From assembly GCF_037975245.1 (NCBI RefSeq), contig NC_092582.1:21228577-21292576 (forward strand): a DNA stretch of 64,000 nucleotides, given 5' to 3'. Position numbers and translations under genes: made by a program. Position 1 is the stretch's first letter. The number at the start of each line of letters is the position of its first letter. The notes below the pieces were generated by a model. The model was not told the DNA's origin. It did not search any database and saw nothing but the letters and a program-made list of their open reading frames with translations. Source of the stretch: Apostichopus japonicus. Its lineage: Eukaryota; Echinodermata; Holothuroidea; Aspidochirotida; Stichopodidae. Below are positions 1-12,400 of the stretch, one piece after another.

Positions 1-599
1 GAGGTGTGAAACAGAGGGAAAAGCAAATCCCTCTCGCAATAGATGGATGGCAACATTATTGCTCAACGTTATTGCGGTTTTCAACAACTTAAAAGACCCA
101 TCAAATATTACTCAAGATGAGATAGTTATCGTAAAGTAAGACATACTTTTAAAAAAAATCATGTGAAGGTCAGCAGGGAGAATAATAAAGGAAAAGGTAT
201 TCGATCCTCAACTCTTTTCGCTCGCCCGATTACTTCCCAAAACACCAGTTAGGCCCGTATAGAACTAATTCCGACCCCGGGCGATGATGTCAAATGTCCT
301 CCTTTATGACTTTAGCAGTCCCTTCGCTGTATTCCCCTGGCGGGACGCGAATATTTTTTTCCCAAACTGAACTGACACTGAAATTATTTCCTCGATTTAT
401 GAACATGCTAGGATTTTGCTCAAAAGGTTAAAACAACTGTGTAAGCCGTGGCAAAATATCCGTGAGTTGTAATTCATTTCAACTAGTAATTTTTGTCTCA
501 CAAAATTCGAGTTCATCTGTTGCTTCAAGTGTTTATACATATGCAAATGAAAGATATTCTATAAAATGCAGACGGTTGGTAGCCATTGATCCAGCATAA
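1..599. other. Unassigned sequence at window start
   Basis: No open frame with recognisable protein similarity, no tandem repeat and no clear inverted repeat is visible here. It may belong to the LINE that is recognisable from position 600 onward, but the upstream frame closes at 597-599 and earlier sequence is too decayed to assign. Confidence 0.4.
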
Positions 600-806
600 T
601 ATCTTACCTCAAAGAACCATCAAGTTCCAACCAGATGTGAAAACACCCAAGCCTATCATAATCCACATTGTTCTAGAGACTATTATAGGATGTCTCTTTT
701 CCCCTGTACTGTACGTGATTGGAACTATCTATCTGAGGAGTCTAGTAGGGCCCAATCTGCTGAAGCTTTTAAAAACCTAATACAGTTAGACCCAATGTCC
801 ACATAG
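600..806 (+). mobile_element. LINE (non-LTR retrotransposon) ORF2 C-terminal fragment
   Basis: One open frame reads through 600-803 and stops with TAG at 804-806. It contains DYYRMSLFPCTVRDWNYL followed by a segment ending AEAFKNLIQL. This is the characteristic C-terminal tail of non-LTR retrotransposon reverse-transcriptase proteins (usually SFFPRTIRDWN...L followed by ...FK..L). Only the last ~68 codons are recognisable; the polymerase core is absent and the frame is closed just upstream, so this is a dead 5'-truncated copy. The clade cannot be assigned from the tail alone. Its stop codon abuts the candidate hAT-like element that starts at 807. Confidence 0.75.
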
Positions 807-1291
807 CAGAGCTCCCAACTGACCCGCATTTCGCGGGTTGGACCCGCATTGTAACACCCAAACCCGCTGACCCGCGCAAGCGTCCGAAAAGCCCGCATAG
901 TAATTGTCAAGTATACATACAAAAAATTACAGTAAATTTTGACTTAGCAACCATCATTTCTTTAGCATTTAGCATAATAGAGTATAAAACCTCCTTTACA
1001 GCATCATTTGAACCTCAAATTTGCCTATATTTCTTTTCATTGGGGCGAGCAGCGAACATTTTCATGCCACGGGAAAGAATGAATTATCACCTGGTTACAC
1101 ACAAAAAAATGCATATTTCTCAGAAAAGTTTGGGTGACAAAAGCCTTTCTAAGTGCCACCATTTTACATGCAGGCATCACCAGGATTCCACAAAAAAGGG
1201 TAGGGGCACACCCCCTCTCCTTATACCCCTCCCCCAGGACGGCGATTCGTGGCATGGACAGCATTTGCCTTTTCAAGAGTTGGGAGCTATG
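807..1291. mobile_element. Candidate hAT-like MITE (degenerate)
   Basis: The left end reads CAGAGCTCCCAACT (807-820). The right end is its near-perfect inverted copy, AGTTGGGAGCTATG (1278-1291). ACATAG flanks both ends (801-806 and 1292-1297), giving only 6 bp of clean duplication instead of the 8 bp typical of hAT. The CA(G)...TG termini and the 485-bp size fit a non-autonomous hAT copy. The imperfect duplication and single mismatches suggest age, or a different superfamily. Confidence 0.5.
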
Positions 1292-1602
1292 ACATAGCCA
1301 ACCTGTCAATCAATTGCACGAGTCTTCAAAGATGAAGTTAGCACTACACTGGAAGAGTCGTTGGTTCTTGGTGAAACAAGATGGCGCGAGTTGAACTTCA
1401 AACTGCTGCAAAGCGTATCGTTGTAAGCTGGTGCAAAGTAGTTTCTATTATGGAACGCCGAAAAGACAATGTATTATGTTGTTCACTTCTAAGTTCTATG
1501 CTGTCTGTTATCATGTTGTTGTCTCTTTTGATGTTGTTGTCTCCTTTTATGTTGTTATCTCCTTCAATGTTGTTGTCGCCTTTGATGTTGTTGTCTCCTT
1601 TG

Positions 1603-2649
1603 CAGGCGCGGCGGAACTGAAAAATTATTGGGGGGGGGGGGGCTAATGTGAGGAGACTATCTCAGCGGAGCGCCACCATCGGTTGGCGCGGAGCGTACAA
1701 GAAAATTTTGGGTTTTTTCAAACTCCCAGATGGCCGGAAACGGCACTTCCCGAGTGTTTTATGCTGCGAATACCTAGCCCTAAAATATGGGTCCCAAGCC
1801 TGCAATTTCTCAGATTGCACGTAAAAGTCTGTAAAAACATTGTAATTTGTATATTCGATGGTGTTTTAAGAGAATAGCTATTACTCGTAGTGTACTCGCA
1901 AAGACGTTTTTGAGTGTAGTAAGGGCAGTGGCGGAGCTAGGGGTATTGATCAGAGGGGCAAGAATGGTCTGTAGGGGCGCTTTGACACTATCTAAGCGGA
2001 GCGCCACCACAGGTTGGCGCGGAGCGTAGAGAAAATTTTTGAGTAAAGATATTCCCTAGATTGCAGGAAATGATCCTTTCCGGGCCTTGCTAATTGTCAG
2101 ATAAACGGAGAATAAATAGGTGTCGTCGCCATTTTGTCGGAAAATTACACCAACAGAATATGGCAAATGTCAAAAGGTAGATGAGAGCGCAATAAAATAG
2201 TCAATAATCGCGAATAAGTAAAAAGTAGTGAAAAGCTGAAATGAGGGCCAGCAGTCCATTTGAGTCCGTCAGGGGGGGGGGGGGGGCATCCGCCCCCTGA
2301 CTGTATGGACGCTCCGCCACTGAGTAAGGGGATGTTGGAGAACTGGCTGAAATGATGCAAGTCATTGGCCTAAGACGAAGTTGTGTTGCGCTTACCGGTA
2401 CTCACACTCACTGCTTCCACTTTTCACGGGGCGTGAAGACGCGGTTGAGGTGTTGAGGTTACTAAAATTATTACACCTATATAGTATACGTGTGCATCGG
2501 ACAGATCGACAAGTATGTAATGAAAAATGGACAGATGCACGTTTCGGAGCCTTGGTAAATATTGGGGGGGCTTATCATGCATTTGCCCCCTCAACTTTTT
2601 CATTGGGGGGGCTGAGCCCCCCCAAGCCCCCCCGGTTCCGCCGCCACTG
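1603..2649. mobile_element. hAT-family MITE (outer), perfect 8-bp TSD
   Basis: Left terminus CAGGCGCGGCGGAAC (from 1603), right terminus GTTCCGCCGCCACTG (to 2649). Both are flanked by a perfect 8-bp target duplication CTCCTTTG (1595-1602 and 2650-2657). That target lies within an 18-bp unit of the foldback arm, so this copy inserted into the foldback element. No transposase frame is seen. Without the nested copy the element is about 640 bp. Poly-G tracts (about 1630-1643 and 2270-2286) lie inside the composite. Confidence 0.85.
1926..2322. mobile_element. hAT-family MITE (inner, nested), perfect 8-bp TSD
   Basis: Terminal inverted repeats CAGTGGCGGAGC (1926-1937) and GCTCCGCCACTG (2311-2322) lie inside a perfect 8-bp duplication AGTAAGGG (1918-1925 and 2323-2330). 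Its interior (about 1994-2040) shares the GCGGAGCGCCACCA...GGTTGGCGCGGAGCG module with the outer element (about 1664-1702). The two are therefore related subfamilies and one landed in the other. Non-coding. Confidence 0.88.
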
Positions 2650-2803
2650 CTCCTTTGATGTTGTTGTCTCCTTTGATGATGGCGGCGCTGTTAACTTTTA
2701 TGACGTCAAAATACGTGTACAAATTCAAAGAAGTTAATGCTTCAGAATTAGCCAAAATGTCCGAGAGAGACCGACTAGCCCATCTTGTAGGACTAGGTTA
2801 TAC

Positions 2804-2835
2804 CCACTGACCTCTAACAACTCTAGAGGTCAGTG
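2804..2835. mobile_element. Ultra-short palindromic insertion A with 7-bp direct repeats
   Basis: A hairpin with 12-13 paired bases (CCACTGACCTCTA and TAGAGGTCAGTG) around a short loop is bounded by GTTATAC at 2797-2803 and again at 2836-2842. The direct repeat can be read as up to 9 bp (GGTTATACC). It lies in the loop of the foldback element. Its layout matches three other tiny palindromes in this window. Confidence 0.6.
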
Positions 2836-2842
2836 GTTATAC

Positions 2843-2876
2843 CATGGAGGTAAAACAGATCTGTTTCACCTCCATG
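2843..2876. repeat. Palindrome with CATGGAGG arms
   Basis: A 34-nt near-perfect palindrome: CATGGAGGT and ACCTCCATG arms around AAACAGATCTGTTT. It shares arms with the palindrome at 4197-4220 but has no matching direct repeat on its right side. It immediately follows palindrome A. Confidence 0.6.
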
Positions 2877-3251
2877 TAATGGGAACAGTGAACAATGAAC
2901 AGTGAACAACGCCGCCAGCGTTTAAGGAGACAACAACATCAAATGAGACAACAGCATCAAAGTAGACAACAACGTTGAAGGAGACAACAGCATCAAAGGA
3001 GACAACAACATCCAAGGAGAAAACAACAATGAAGGAGAGAAAACAAAATAAAAGGAGACAACATCGTCAAAAGAGACAACAACATGATAACAGACAGCAG
3101 AGAAGTAAACAACATAATGCATTTCCCTTTCGGCGTTCCATAGTCAACCTTTTTAAGCGGTTAGTTAGGTACAGTACAAAGGGCCCCCTCTCCATTTCTA
3201 TGATACAGTACCACGTTAGACTCAGGATCATTTGCCCCATCTCAAAAAGTC

Positions 3252-3437
3252 ATGGATAACACGATGGAAAACTGTTTTGAGGCGAGGAACGCAATGAAAA
3301 GGGATGCATTTTACACAGATGCAGCCGAATACTGGTCAAAAGTACCACGAACTGTGGATGGTATGCTTGGTGGTTACGGAAAAATATCGGGCGTCGACGT
3401 TGAAGGATCTTTGAATTTCTTGAAGCCATATCTTACT
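3252..3437 (+). CDS. NTMT1: NTMT1 coding exon 1 (residues 1-62)
   Basis: Starts with ATG at 3252 and ends in phase 0 before the donor GTACGT at 3438. It encodes the N-terminal extension that covers the substrate-binding groove, including TVDGMLGGYG. The foldback element ends about 110 bp upstream, so promoter or 5' UTR sequence may derive from it. Confidence 0.93.
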
Positions 3438-6400
3438 GTACGTGCTTTTATTTGTTCATGTGTTTGGACCTTGGCCTACAGAAACCTATAACTAACTTAA
3501 GCCTAACGACTCGAGTCTCGAGTAACGTTATATTTATGCTATTTTTGTGATCACTATTTCACATCACCAGAGAAAATGCAGAGAAGTCAAAACAGGGATT
3601 TACCAGAATCGAGTGGCATGCATCTATATTGAATACTCAGTAACTGTAGTGTTAGTGTAGGCTAGGCTCGAGGAGTAAGTTTTTAGACTTTTGTCAATTT
3701 GTATGTGCATGTCATTGTATCACTCAGAAATTACAGTATGTATATAATGTACTTGGACGGCTACAGTAGCTGCAGTCAGTGGGTCTGTCAGTATAGGCTT
3801 TCACGTATAGCAGTGTGGGGTAGGTATGTACCATAGAAGCCTCTCTGTGAGTTATGTTTGTTCTTACAAATGTTATGGTAGTTGGTACATACAGTAATGT
3901 GAGCCAAGCGTCAAGGAATGAGAAGAGGCTTAGATTTACTAGATATCTTCGTATGGAAAGCAGAAATTTTATTTATTGGAATTTGTTATGAATTCTTATT
4001 GTTTTTCAAGTTTAAATTATTTAAAGGTGGGGGCGCTCGTATACTTCTAGAAATAGGGGGCTTTGATTTCAGTGGTTTTGTGTGTCACCCTTTACTCACA
4101 TGACTTTTCTGAGTGGTCACCTGATCGTAGATGTACCTGGCTGTGAAAGGTATTGTGTTGCCAGCTATGGCCGCGGGTGATGTACGTTTGTTTACTCATG
4201 GAGGTGTTTTTACCTCCATGGTTTACTGTGCGTTGGTCAGTGTTGTGGATATTCAAGTTGATAGGTAATTAGCACAGTGTTTCCGTACGTATTTTGAATA
4301 CAGCCAGTTTGCAGTAACACAGTATCGAGATTGTAATTTGAAGCACGAAAGGTTGCTAAACATGGAGGCGTATTCCGGAGAAAGAAAAAGAACGTATCTG
4401 AACAAAAGAGATCATACATACAACAGGGGCAAGCACTTTTCCCAGAATTTCATTAACAGGTCGTGCGACATTCACAAACCGTTGGATCTGCAGCTATTGA
4501 TACATCTGCATCTCCAGATTGAGAACAATTGCTTTCGTCCACTTTGTTCGATAGTAGAGCTGAATGTGAAGCAGTCCCTTGGCCACCCTCTAATTCAAGG
4601 CGGGCAAGGTTGGGGAAATTCGATGAAGGAGAAACATTCAGCTTTGTATTATTGTATATAGGCCTACACGCAGTTAAGGACGGCGAAGCCGTCAATCTAC
4701 ACGATTTAACAAGCCGGAATAGTTGCGGATTAACAGCGGGTATAAATATCTGTATCGGTTTATTTATACTTGTGTTTATTTCCGTTGCCAAGAGGGGATA
4801 TGATATTGAACGTGGGGGAGGGTGTGTGTGGGGGTGGGGGCAGGGTCTTAGCTAGCGATGCGTCTCGCCGTCTTTGAGACGGCTAGATCGAAATGAAAGA
4901 CGGCCGAATTTGAGTGGGACGGCTTTTGAGACGCCAATAAATGGCTCTGTCCAGCCTCCCAATTTAACGTAACTATTAGTTATTTGCATGTACTACTCAG
5001 TCAACGGGCGCCGCACGTTTAAATTGATGACACAACACTGTGAAATAAATCACTGAAAAAACCCTGACAGTCTAGTCAACAACACAATATGATAACCAAC
5101 ACTCAATAGCCAACCAACTAGCTAGGTAAAAAAAATCGTTTCTTCGCGTGATCATTTTCGCACACCCGTGTATATGTATTTTTTTCCTCCTAGCTAGGTG
5201 TTGTGTATCACGGTTCTGTGAAAAGAGTGAGCTAATATTGACAGCTCCTGCGATGTTTTCCTAATATACCTGAAAAGGCAGTAGGAAAAAATTTTGCGTC
5301 GTAATAACGACCATGCAGTCTGTCTAGTTATAAAATGGCGCGAATTTCCGATTAATTTTTTATTAATGTGATAATGCGCGGGTTCGAGAAACCATTTGTC
5401 AAGGCAATACATGTATGCAACACAAGCGATCTTGCCTCGCAGTTAGTATGAATATCAACCCTTTTTCATTACGGTCGCCATGGTCGCATTGGCGACGACC
5501 ATTCTCGGCTGGCGATGAGAATTTCTGGAAAAATTAACGCTAGTCCCCAGACCCATAATACTGTGGCGATCAGTTTGCAACTGAAAATTTCACCAATGCT
5601 TTACAAAAATAACGAAGGTGCCCGCCCGATGCGGTACTACCCGGTTCCTAATTTATTACCCGAATCCTACGCAAAGTGTGATTTTTTTTGGGCAAACCGA
5701 AGGTTAGGCAGATTTCCCATTGATTTAGTGTGTTGTTAGGCTACCATGTGGTCGAAGATAACAGCAATAACGAAAGTATTCCATGGATATCTTATAACTG
5801 CGTCACAATTTCAGCGAATAAACAGATGGTTAGGCTTAGCTAGATTTCCGTTGACTTAGTGTGGTGTTAGGCTACCATGTTGGAGAAATTATTATTTATT
5901 CAATCGTTCCTTCTATTTCATAGAAGGAAAGGCTGACAAGGAAGTTTACGAGATGTTTATGGGTTATAGAAGGGATAACTAAAAAATAATAATCGCAAGT
6001 AGCTTTTTACTAATCGTTTATTGCAATGCGATCAAATTGGGCGAATAGCGCAATCTAGAGGCTATATGCGAACCCTGGGCCTGCATATTAGATAGTAGTA
6101 CTAGTAGTAATAACTGTTTAAGAGCTAAATTGGATACTTATATGGTCTGATCCAATAAACGTGGAGAGCAAGCATAATCAGCGGCGGCAGTGTGATGTTG
6201 GTAGTAATGTTAATTATATGAAGTCATTAACAAGTTAATGAAAGAAACAAAAGCAAATAGAAATTACTGAGGAAGGTTTTATACCTTATATTACACCTAC
6301 GTATTTGAACATGAAAACATAAAGTAAGATTTTTTTCACCGTACCCATTTTGTTAGAAAATAATATACATTAGCCTATGTCATTATTTTAATCAAAATGT

Positions 6401-9400
6401 ACTAGCCACTGTCATGATTACTAACTAGTACTAGCTTTAAAGTAACGTTAGTAGTCAGTACTGACAGTAGTGCTACTCGATGTTGAGGCTAGGTCTAGTG
6501 TTTTTTGTACTAATATTTAGCATATCAAAGTGGTTATCAAAGTTTCATTCAGGCTATCAAAGTTTTATTCTGGGCCGGGGAAAATAAAGATTTGGTCGCC
6601 ACAGGATTTTCTGTGACCGCATTCACTGGGGAATGTAAAAGGGTTGAGTATGATTGTTACCATGGTAATATATGAAGGCATGAGCTTTTTGCGCGGATTT
6701 CCTTGCTTTCTTTTCTACCTCCGTAATTTATACTTCTCAATTTCCGTGAATTTCTAACAACAGCGTTACTGTATCATTGATCCGTCATTCGCATGTTCTT
6801 CATTACCGAATCGATGCATATCCAACCTGCAGAGGGACAAAAACTATTATCCTAACACACTGTAGCATACGCAAAATACCGCAAATTGTTCTCTGGATTT
6901 TCAAAACGTTCCCAACATTATTGCAACGATATTTTCATAAATTTCCCATGATTTTCAATATTTTAGTATCATTAGAGTAAGGACAATTGAGGAGAAGTGT
7001 AGTGCTGTAGCTGCTGACTATTATTCCAGATTAAAACAGACCATTGTGTTCATTTTATGAACAGTAACATTTTAAGTATGGGTCGCCATGATGGAAAGAA
7101 CAAGTAGGGTGAAAACGACAGGCTAGGCATGTGGCTTCAGTGTGCACATTTTGGTGTGAAACTTTGCTTTTGAGTGTTTTAATCAATTTAAAAATCTTTA
7201 TAAAATAGGCACCAAAATGTTGTCTTTATACCTCAAATTTCTCAGAGCCTCCAGGGGCTTTGACCCCTGTACCCCAACCGGGGCGTTGCCCATGGACCCT
7301 ACCACAGGCCCTAAGGCAGGCCCATGGACCCCACCTATAACTGTGTCGCACTGCAAGCTGACTGACGCCCTCGGCGTTAGTATAGTATCACCCACAAAGT
7401 TCTGTGATTTTTTTTTTACCCCAGGCTCATCCCTGTATATCGATGACATTAACAGAATAAAGGCATATACTCTACAAGATACACAGTAGGCTATTTTATA
7501 GTACATAATGTTCATAAATAATTCCACAAGATATTGTTTGAACTTTTTGGTGCTCAAATTCTTTGTAATATATCAATTACTATAAGCTGTTTTCATGGTG
7601 CACTTTTGCACCTAGTGTTTTATAGCATTTTTTTATGTTTGAATGCCCCAAAAAATCATGATGGCTAAGGTGCTTTCACAGCTTTCTAAGCATACTTTTT
7701 ACCCCAATTGTGTCAAATAAACCATTGATAGGGGCTGGGCTTCCAGGGGCCCTAAGGCGGGCCCCTGGACCCCACCCGTTATAGGCTTCGCGCTTCGCGC
7801 TCGCGCAGGCGCCTCCGGCGCCAGATGGATAGTCTCCTGAGCAGATGAGACACCCTATTTGAAATTCCTGGCTAAGACCCTGGGTGGGGGCGGAGGAGGG
7901 TCCCCTTTGTAGTGTTGTGACCAGGCCACATTTTACGTCTATCTTCGTGTATCACATGTATATTAAAAAAACTATCGATACGATCAATCAGTCTTGTCAC
8001 TCACCTCCTCTCATGCACTGTTGTATTTCCTTCCCTCTGTTTACCCTGTATTTTTTAATTTGCCGACTCCCCTCCCCCCCCCATCCCCCCAAAAATATAT
8101 GTTCACAAGGTTGACAATTCTATAGTCCCAAGCTTATTACACTTGTTGTGGTGAACGTTCACTATACTTGCGGATCAAAACAGACCCCCCCCCACCCCGT
8201 ACTTCCTACAGTAGTTTCAGGATTCGGCAAATGGAAGATTATTCAGAGTTTTCCCAAAAGCTAAAAAACAAAAAGTTGTTTGTGATGGTTCAATGATCTT
8301 ATCGTCAGACATAGGCCTATGTATGGTTCTTTTTGTCGTTCATTGACGTCGAAGTTTGAAATGAATTAATCATGCTAGGAACGTTCGGGCAATTTTTAAA
8401 TTTCTCTGGCAAGAAAAATAGCTTCCCCCAGTGTTCCTCCTGGTTGACTAGAACCCATACGCCTATATGGTCACACAATAGTATAGAGTACGATCCATGC
8501 AGACAGCTAGTATTTATTTTTTTTTTAATTCCATCCAATTTCAGTTCAACTCTCGAAGGACAATTTTTGGTTGACTAGTATCAAGTTGAGAGTTGTAATT
8601 CGAGTCAGTCGTGATGAGGTGAATGGTGGGCTGGGTACCCCCCCCACCCTCATCCCCGTTGCCGACTTTTTGGCATTTCGTTGGGAGCCTTTCAGAACAA
8701 GAAGCAGGATATTCAATTCTAGAGTCCAGTAGTTCAGTGGAAATAACTGTTAATTTATTGTTCATTTCTTATTCCCTTTTTGCCAATCCTTTCTGAAGAG
8801 GGTCACGTGGAGCCGCCCCTTATGGCAACGTCTTTTACTTCCCTTTTACCGTTCAAGTTTCGTTATTTTTAATTCGTTGCACCGGTTACGAGGATGGGGT
8901 GCAGCTAGGGCAAGTGCTCTGTGATCGCCTAAAGGGCCTATGGCCAGGAGCCCAAATATAAGTAAATAGGCTATACATATTTATCTATATACTGTATGAT
9001 ATATGACAAAAAAATGGTTGGTCTTTCCCTCCTGATATAAATCTAAAATGCTTATATAAAAAAATAAAAATACAGACTGTGTCTATATATAATTCATACC
9101 TAAATTGTATGAAATACCAATTGTTCACAAATGACGGACTTGACCATACGTTTGATACCCAATGTTGTAATCACTTCACAAAAGAATTTTCACTTTGTAT
9201 TTGTGTTTTTACTTTTTGTGACACGAGTCAGTATGTATCGGACTTATATTCACTATTAGTTTCTTGAGCTGTAAAAAAGTCGACTCGCGACTTCGGTTAC
9301 AATATTTGCAAATACTTTACTCCAGTTAGTACAAGACTGGTGCATCTGGAAAAGTTTGAAATACACTGGTTTGTTACAGTAAAATAGTATTAGGTTACTG

Positions 9401-12400
9401 CACTTCTGTCTATAGGCTAAAAATTTGATATTCGATATAGCATGCACAGCTTTCCCAATGGGTGAATCAACTACGAAACCAGGGCACCCAAACCGGTCGG
9501 ACTTCGACTGCTCACCATGTAGGCCTAAAAATATTATAGTCAAACCATGGAGCTGCTAGAGTAGCAACTCCATGGTCAAACTACAGCCTACGCCTGATGC
9601 AAAACTCGACCATAACTGTACAACCCACTAGTCTTGAACAGTTCTGAACGTATGAACAAACTACAGAGTTTTGTATCACACAACACACACGAAAAGGCGG
9701 TGTAATAATTTACTACTGACACTTCCACAGACAAGAACTATGCAGGAATTTCGCCAAGGCCATCGCTCCATTTACCCAAACCCGTATATTGCTTAATAGC
9801 CGTAACTACGGGATTGCTAAAAAATTACGTGACAACAGCGACGAACCGGTAGAGGGTAGTATTGATATTATTTTTGAATCGGGTGGTGTGACGGGTGGTG
9901 TGAAGGACAGAATCCACGAGCGAGCCCACCTTTAAGCCAAAGGTAGGCCATACATGAAATTTGCTGCCAGTTAAAGGCATTGAAGACTCGCCCCAAACCA
10001 CGTGCGGCCATCTGTGACGTTTTGTTCGTGTCGCTACAAAATGCAAACAGTAACAAAATATGATACATGATAACAAAACATGATACCTTTAGCTGGACCT
10101 GAGATGTCCATTGCTGTATCATTTATACACCGTGCTGTGGGTATCGACCGCAGCTGTATGTACTGAATGTACACTAGTGTCTAATTACCGACGGTAGCAA
10201 GCTGTGTGTGTATTTTCAGTTTACACTTCTGTTACACCTCATTCGAAACTAGGTCAGATTACCTGCATTAGACGTTTCTTTTTGCGAAAGTCTTCACACC
10301 CTTTAAGCCCCAAACATTGACCAGTTTTGCTTCAAGTGCCAACCAACCAACGCAATACAAGTAAATATTTGCAAGAAATTTCTAGAGTATCCACGACACA
10401 TTCCAAAAGATGTTTTAAACTTGTTCCAATATATTGTGGTCTTGATCCGTCTGCATGTAATAACAGTATTTTATGACAACAGTGTTAGTGTTTTAATAAA
10501 TAATAAATCACCATGGTTTTAAGAAACTTTCTGGTATCATTTAGTCTACATGTTCTTACTGTATATATGCAAATAATTTCTATTCCTGAAAAAGCAATGT
10601 TTTATTTTAAGCTGGCATTACCCAGAACATATGAGTTTCAAAAATTTATTGATCTCCAGAAGAACAGTTTTGCTGGAAGCTGTCTGACATCGGATCACAT
10701 AATTTTGGAGTTGACCATTGATGTCGGTGCTCTATGTAACAGATTGGCCAAAATCTCATTAGCTTTAAATGTGTCCAATAGGCTGTACATTGATCTATAT
10801 GTAAGAAGATTTAGAATGCAAAGTCTATTGGATTGGTTGGTGTAAGCCTATTGCACATTCTGCTACTGTAGCTGCTCTTAAACAGATGATTGTGATATGG
10901 CATGTAGCTGTGTACATACCATTCATCCTTATTTTCTTCCCTAAACACATTAACAAGTTAGTATGCCACCTGATCTTTCACATGAGCTTAAAGCTATGTC
11001 ACAGTTATTTTGTTGCACAGTGAATTGCCAGTCACTTGCATTTCAAGATGTCTTCCAGGGTTGTCTATCAGAAGCTGTCATCTTTGCTTTATATCAGATT
11101 GTAAAATGTTGTTTGTTGTTGTGGATGGTAATCTTGTCAAATTGGCGATAGCTAGCTTTCTCTGTGATTGAATATTCATTAACTGGCTCAGGATAGCCAT
11201 AGTATAAAGGTTTGGTGAGAATTTCACCAAGCATTAGGATAGTATCTTCTGGTGGAAAGCTTGAATGCCTGCTAAACAACCATTTGATGTCGCCACCATC
11301 TTAAGCTGTATCTTCCTCCTGAGATACACCAGCATAGAGCATCACATTCCAAGTGTTACTAACAGGAGCAGCCTTCACAAAGGATGGCCATGTGGTGCTA
11401 ATACAGAATAATCAATGCACTGGACAATTGCCATCAGATGATTCTGGTATTAAACAAGGACTCTTAAAAACTAGTTGAGGGCTATATTACTTCTTTAAAT
11501 GCTGGTTGAATTCTGATGACATGAATGAGTGGTCTAATATTAAAATGACTAAGATTCCAACAGAAGACATGAAAAATAACTTGTCCAACGGCTGTGATTG
11601 GTTTATGTCATTACCAGTGAGTCATGTGTAAACGTGAGAGAGTGGTAGACATGCTTGTTTGTTGTAGACTTATTAACTGATAAGACTTGTAATTTAAATA
11701 AGTTAAAAACAAAGTACTGTATCATTACAAGACAAGTCTAGGAAAGGTATGAACACTGAAGACATTCAGTTATGTGATTGGGTTGAAAAGTTTGTACCAT
11801 TTGATGCAAACCATTAGATGGCAACATTGCCATAAATTTGAAACCTAATCAGCCTAGCAGTCAAGTAGTTGTACTTAAACCATTAATGTATATATCGGGG
11901 GAGGGGCAGAGGAGGGATATCTTGGGTATCATAGTCCACAAAGTTTAACTGGGTATAGACGGATATCATATTGGGGTGGACATGCAGCACATTACTGGCC
12001 TAACTACAGTAGTAGAACCACAGTGGCAAACTGGTTTGGGACAAACTGGCAATGTGGTGAAATGACCTGTTTTGCAGAAAAGAATAACATGACACTTATT
12101 TCTGTGGGGTTTCAGTTACAAGTCAAGGTTTTGATATAATTATTCATTCATTTTGCAGGCTCCTTGGCCAGAGAGAGTCCAGTCCCGGAAAGCCCTAGAT
12201 TGTGGAGCTGGTATTGGCAGAATCACTAAGCACCTGCTGCTGCCGTTGTTTGAAACTGTTGACCTAGTTGAACAGGATAAGGACTTTCTTGAAGCAGCAC
12301 CAAAGTATATAGGGCCCTCTGCTAAAAGAGTAGGACGTTACATCAACGAAGGACTCCAAAGTTTCACTCCTCAGCCAAAAGAATACGATGTTATTTGGAT

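Larger units (their letters stand above)
1445..3143. mobile_element. Foldback (TU-like) element with 18-bp satellite arms
   Basis: The left arm (1445-1602, continuing at 2658-2685 after an inserted MITE) begins with CTATTATGGAACGCCGAAAA. It then reads into tandem copies of an 18-bp unit close to GTTGTTGTCTCCTTTGAT. The right arm (about 2910-3143) is the inverted copy: 18-bp units GGAGACAACAACATCAAA followed by the complement of the same outer end, CGGCGTTCCATAG. The loop without the MITEs is about 225 bp. Long inverted arms built of short tandem repeats match foldback elements such as sea-urchin TU and Drosophila FB. No coding capacity is visible. The right arm ends about 110 bp before the NTMT1 start codon. 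Confidence 0.7.

Noticed and set aside
586-780. 64-codon frame starting at 586 as a small gene
   Set aside because: The adjacent frame (600-806) encodes a recognisable LINE C-terminus; this one is its shadow.
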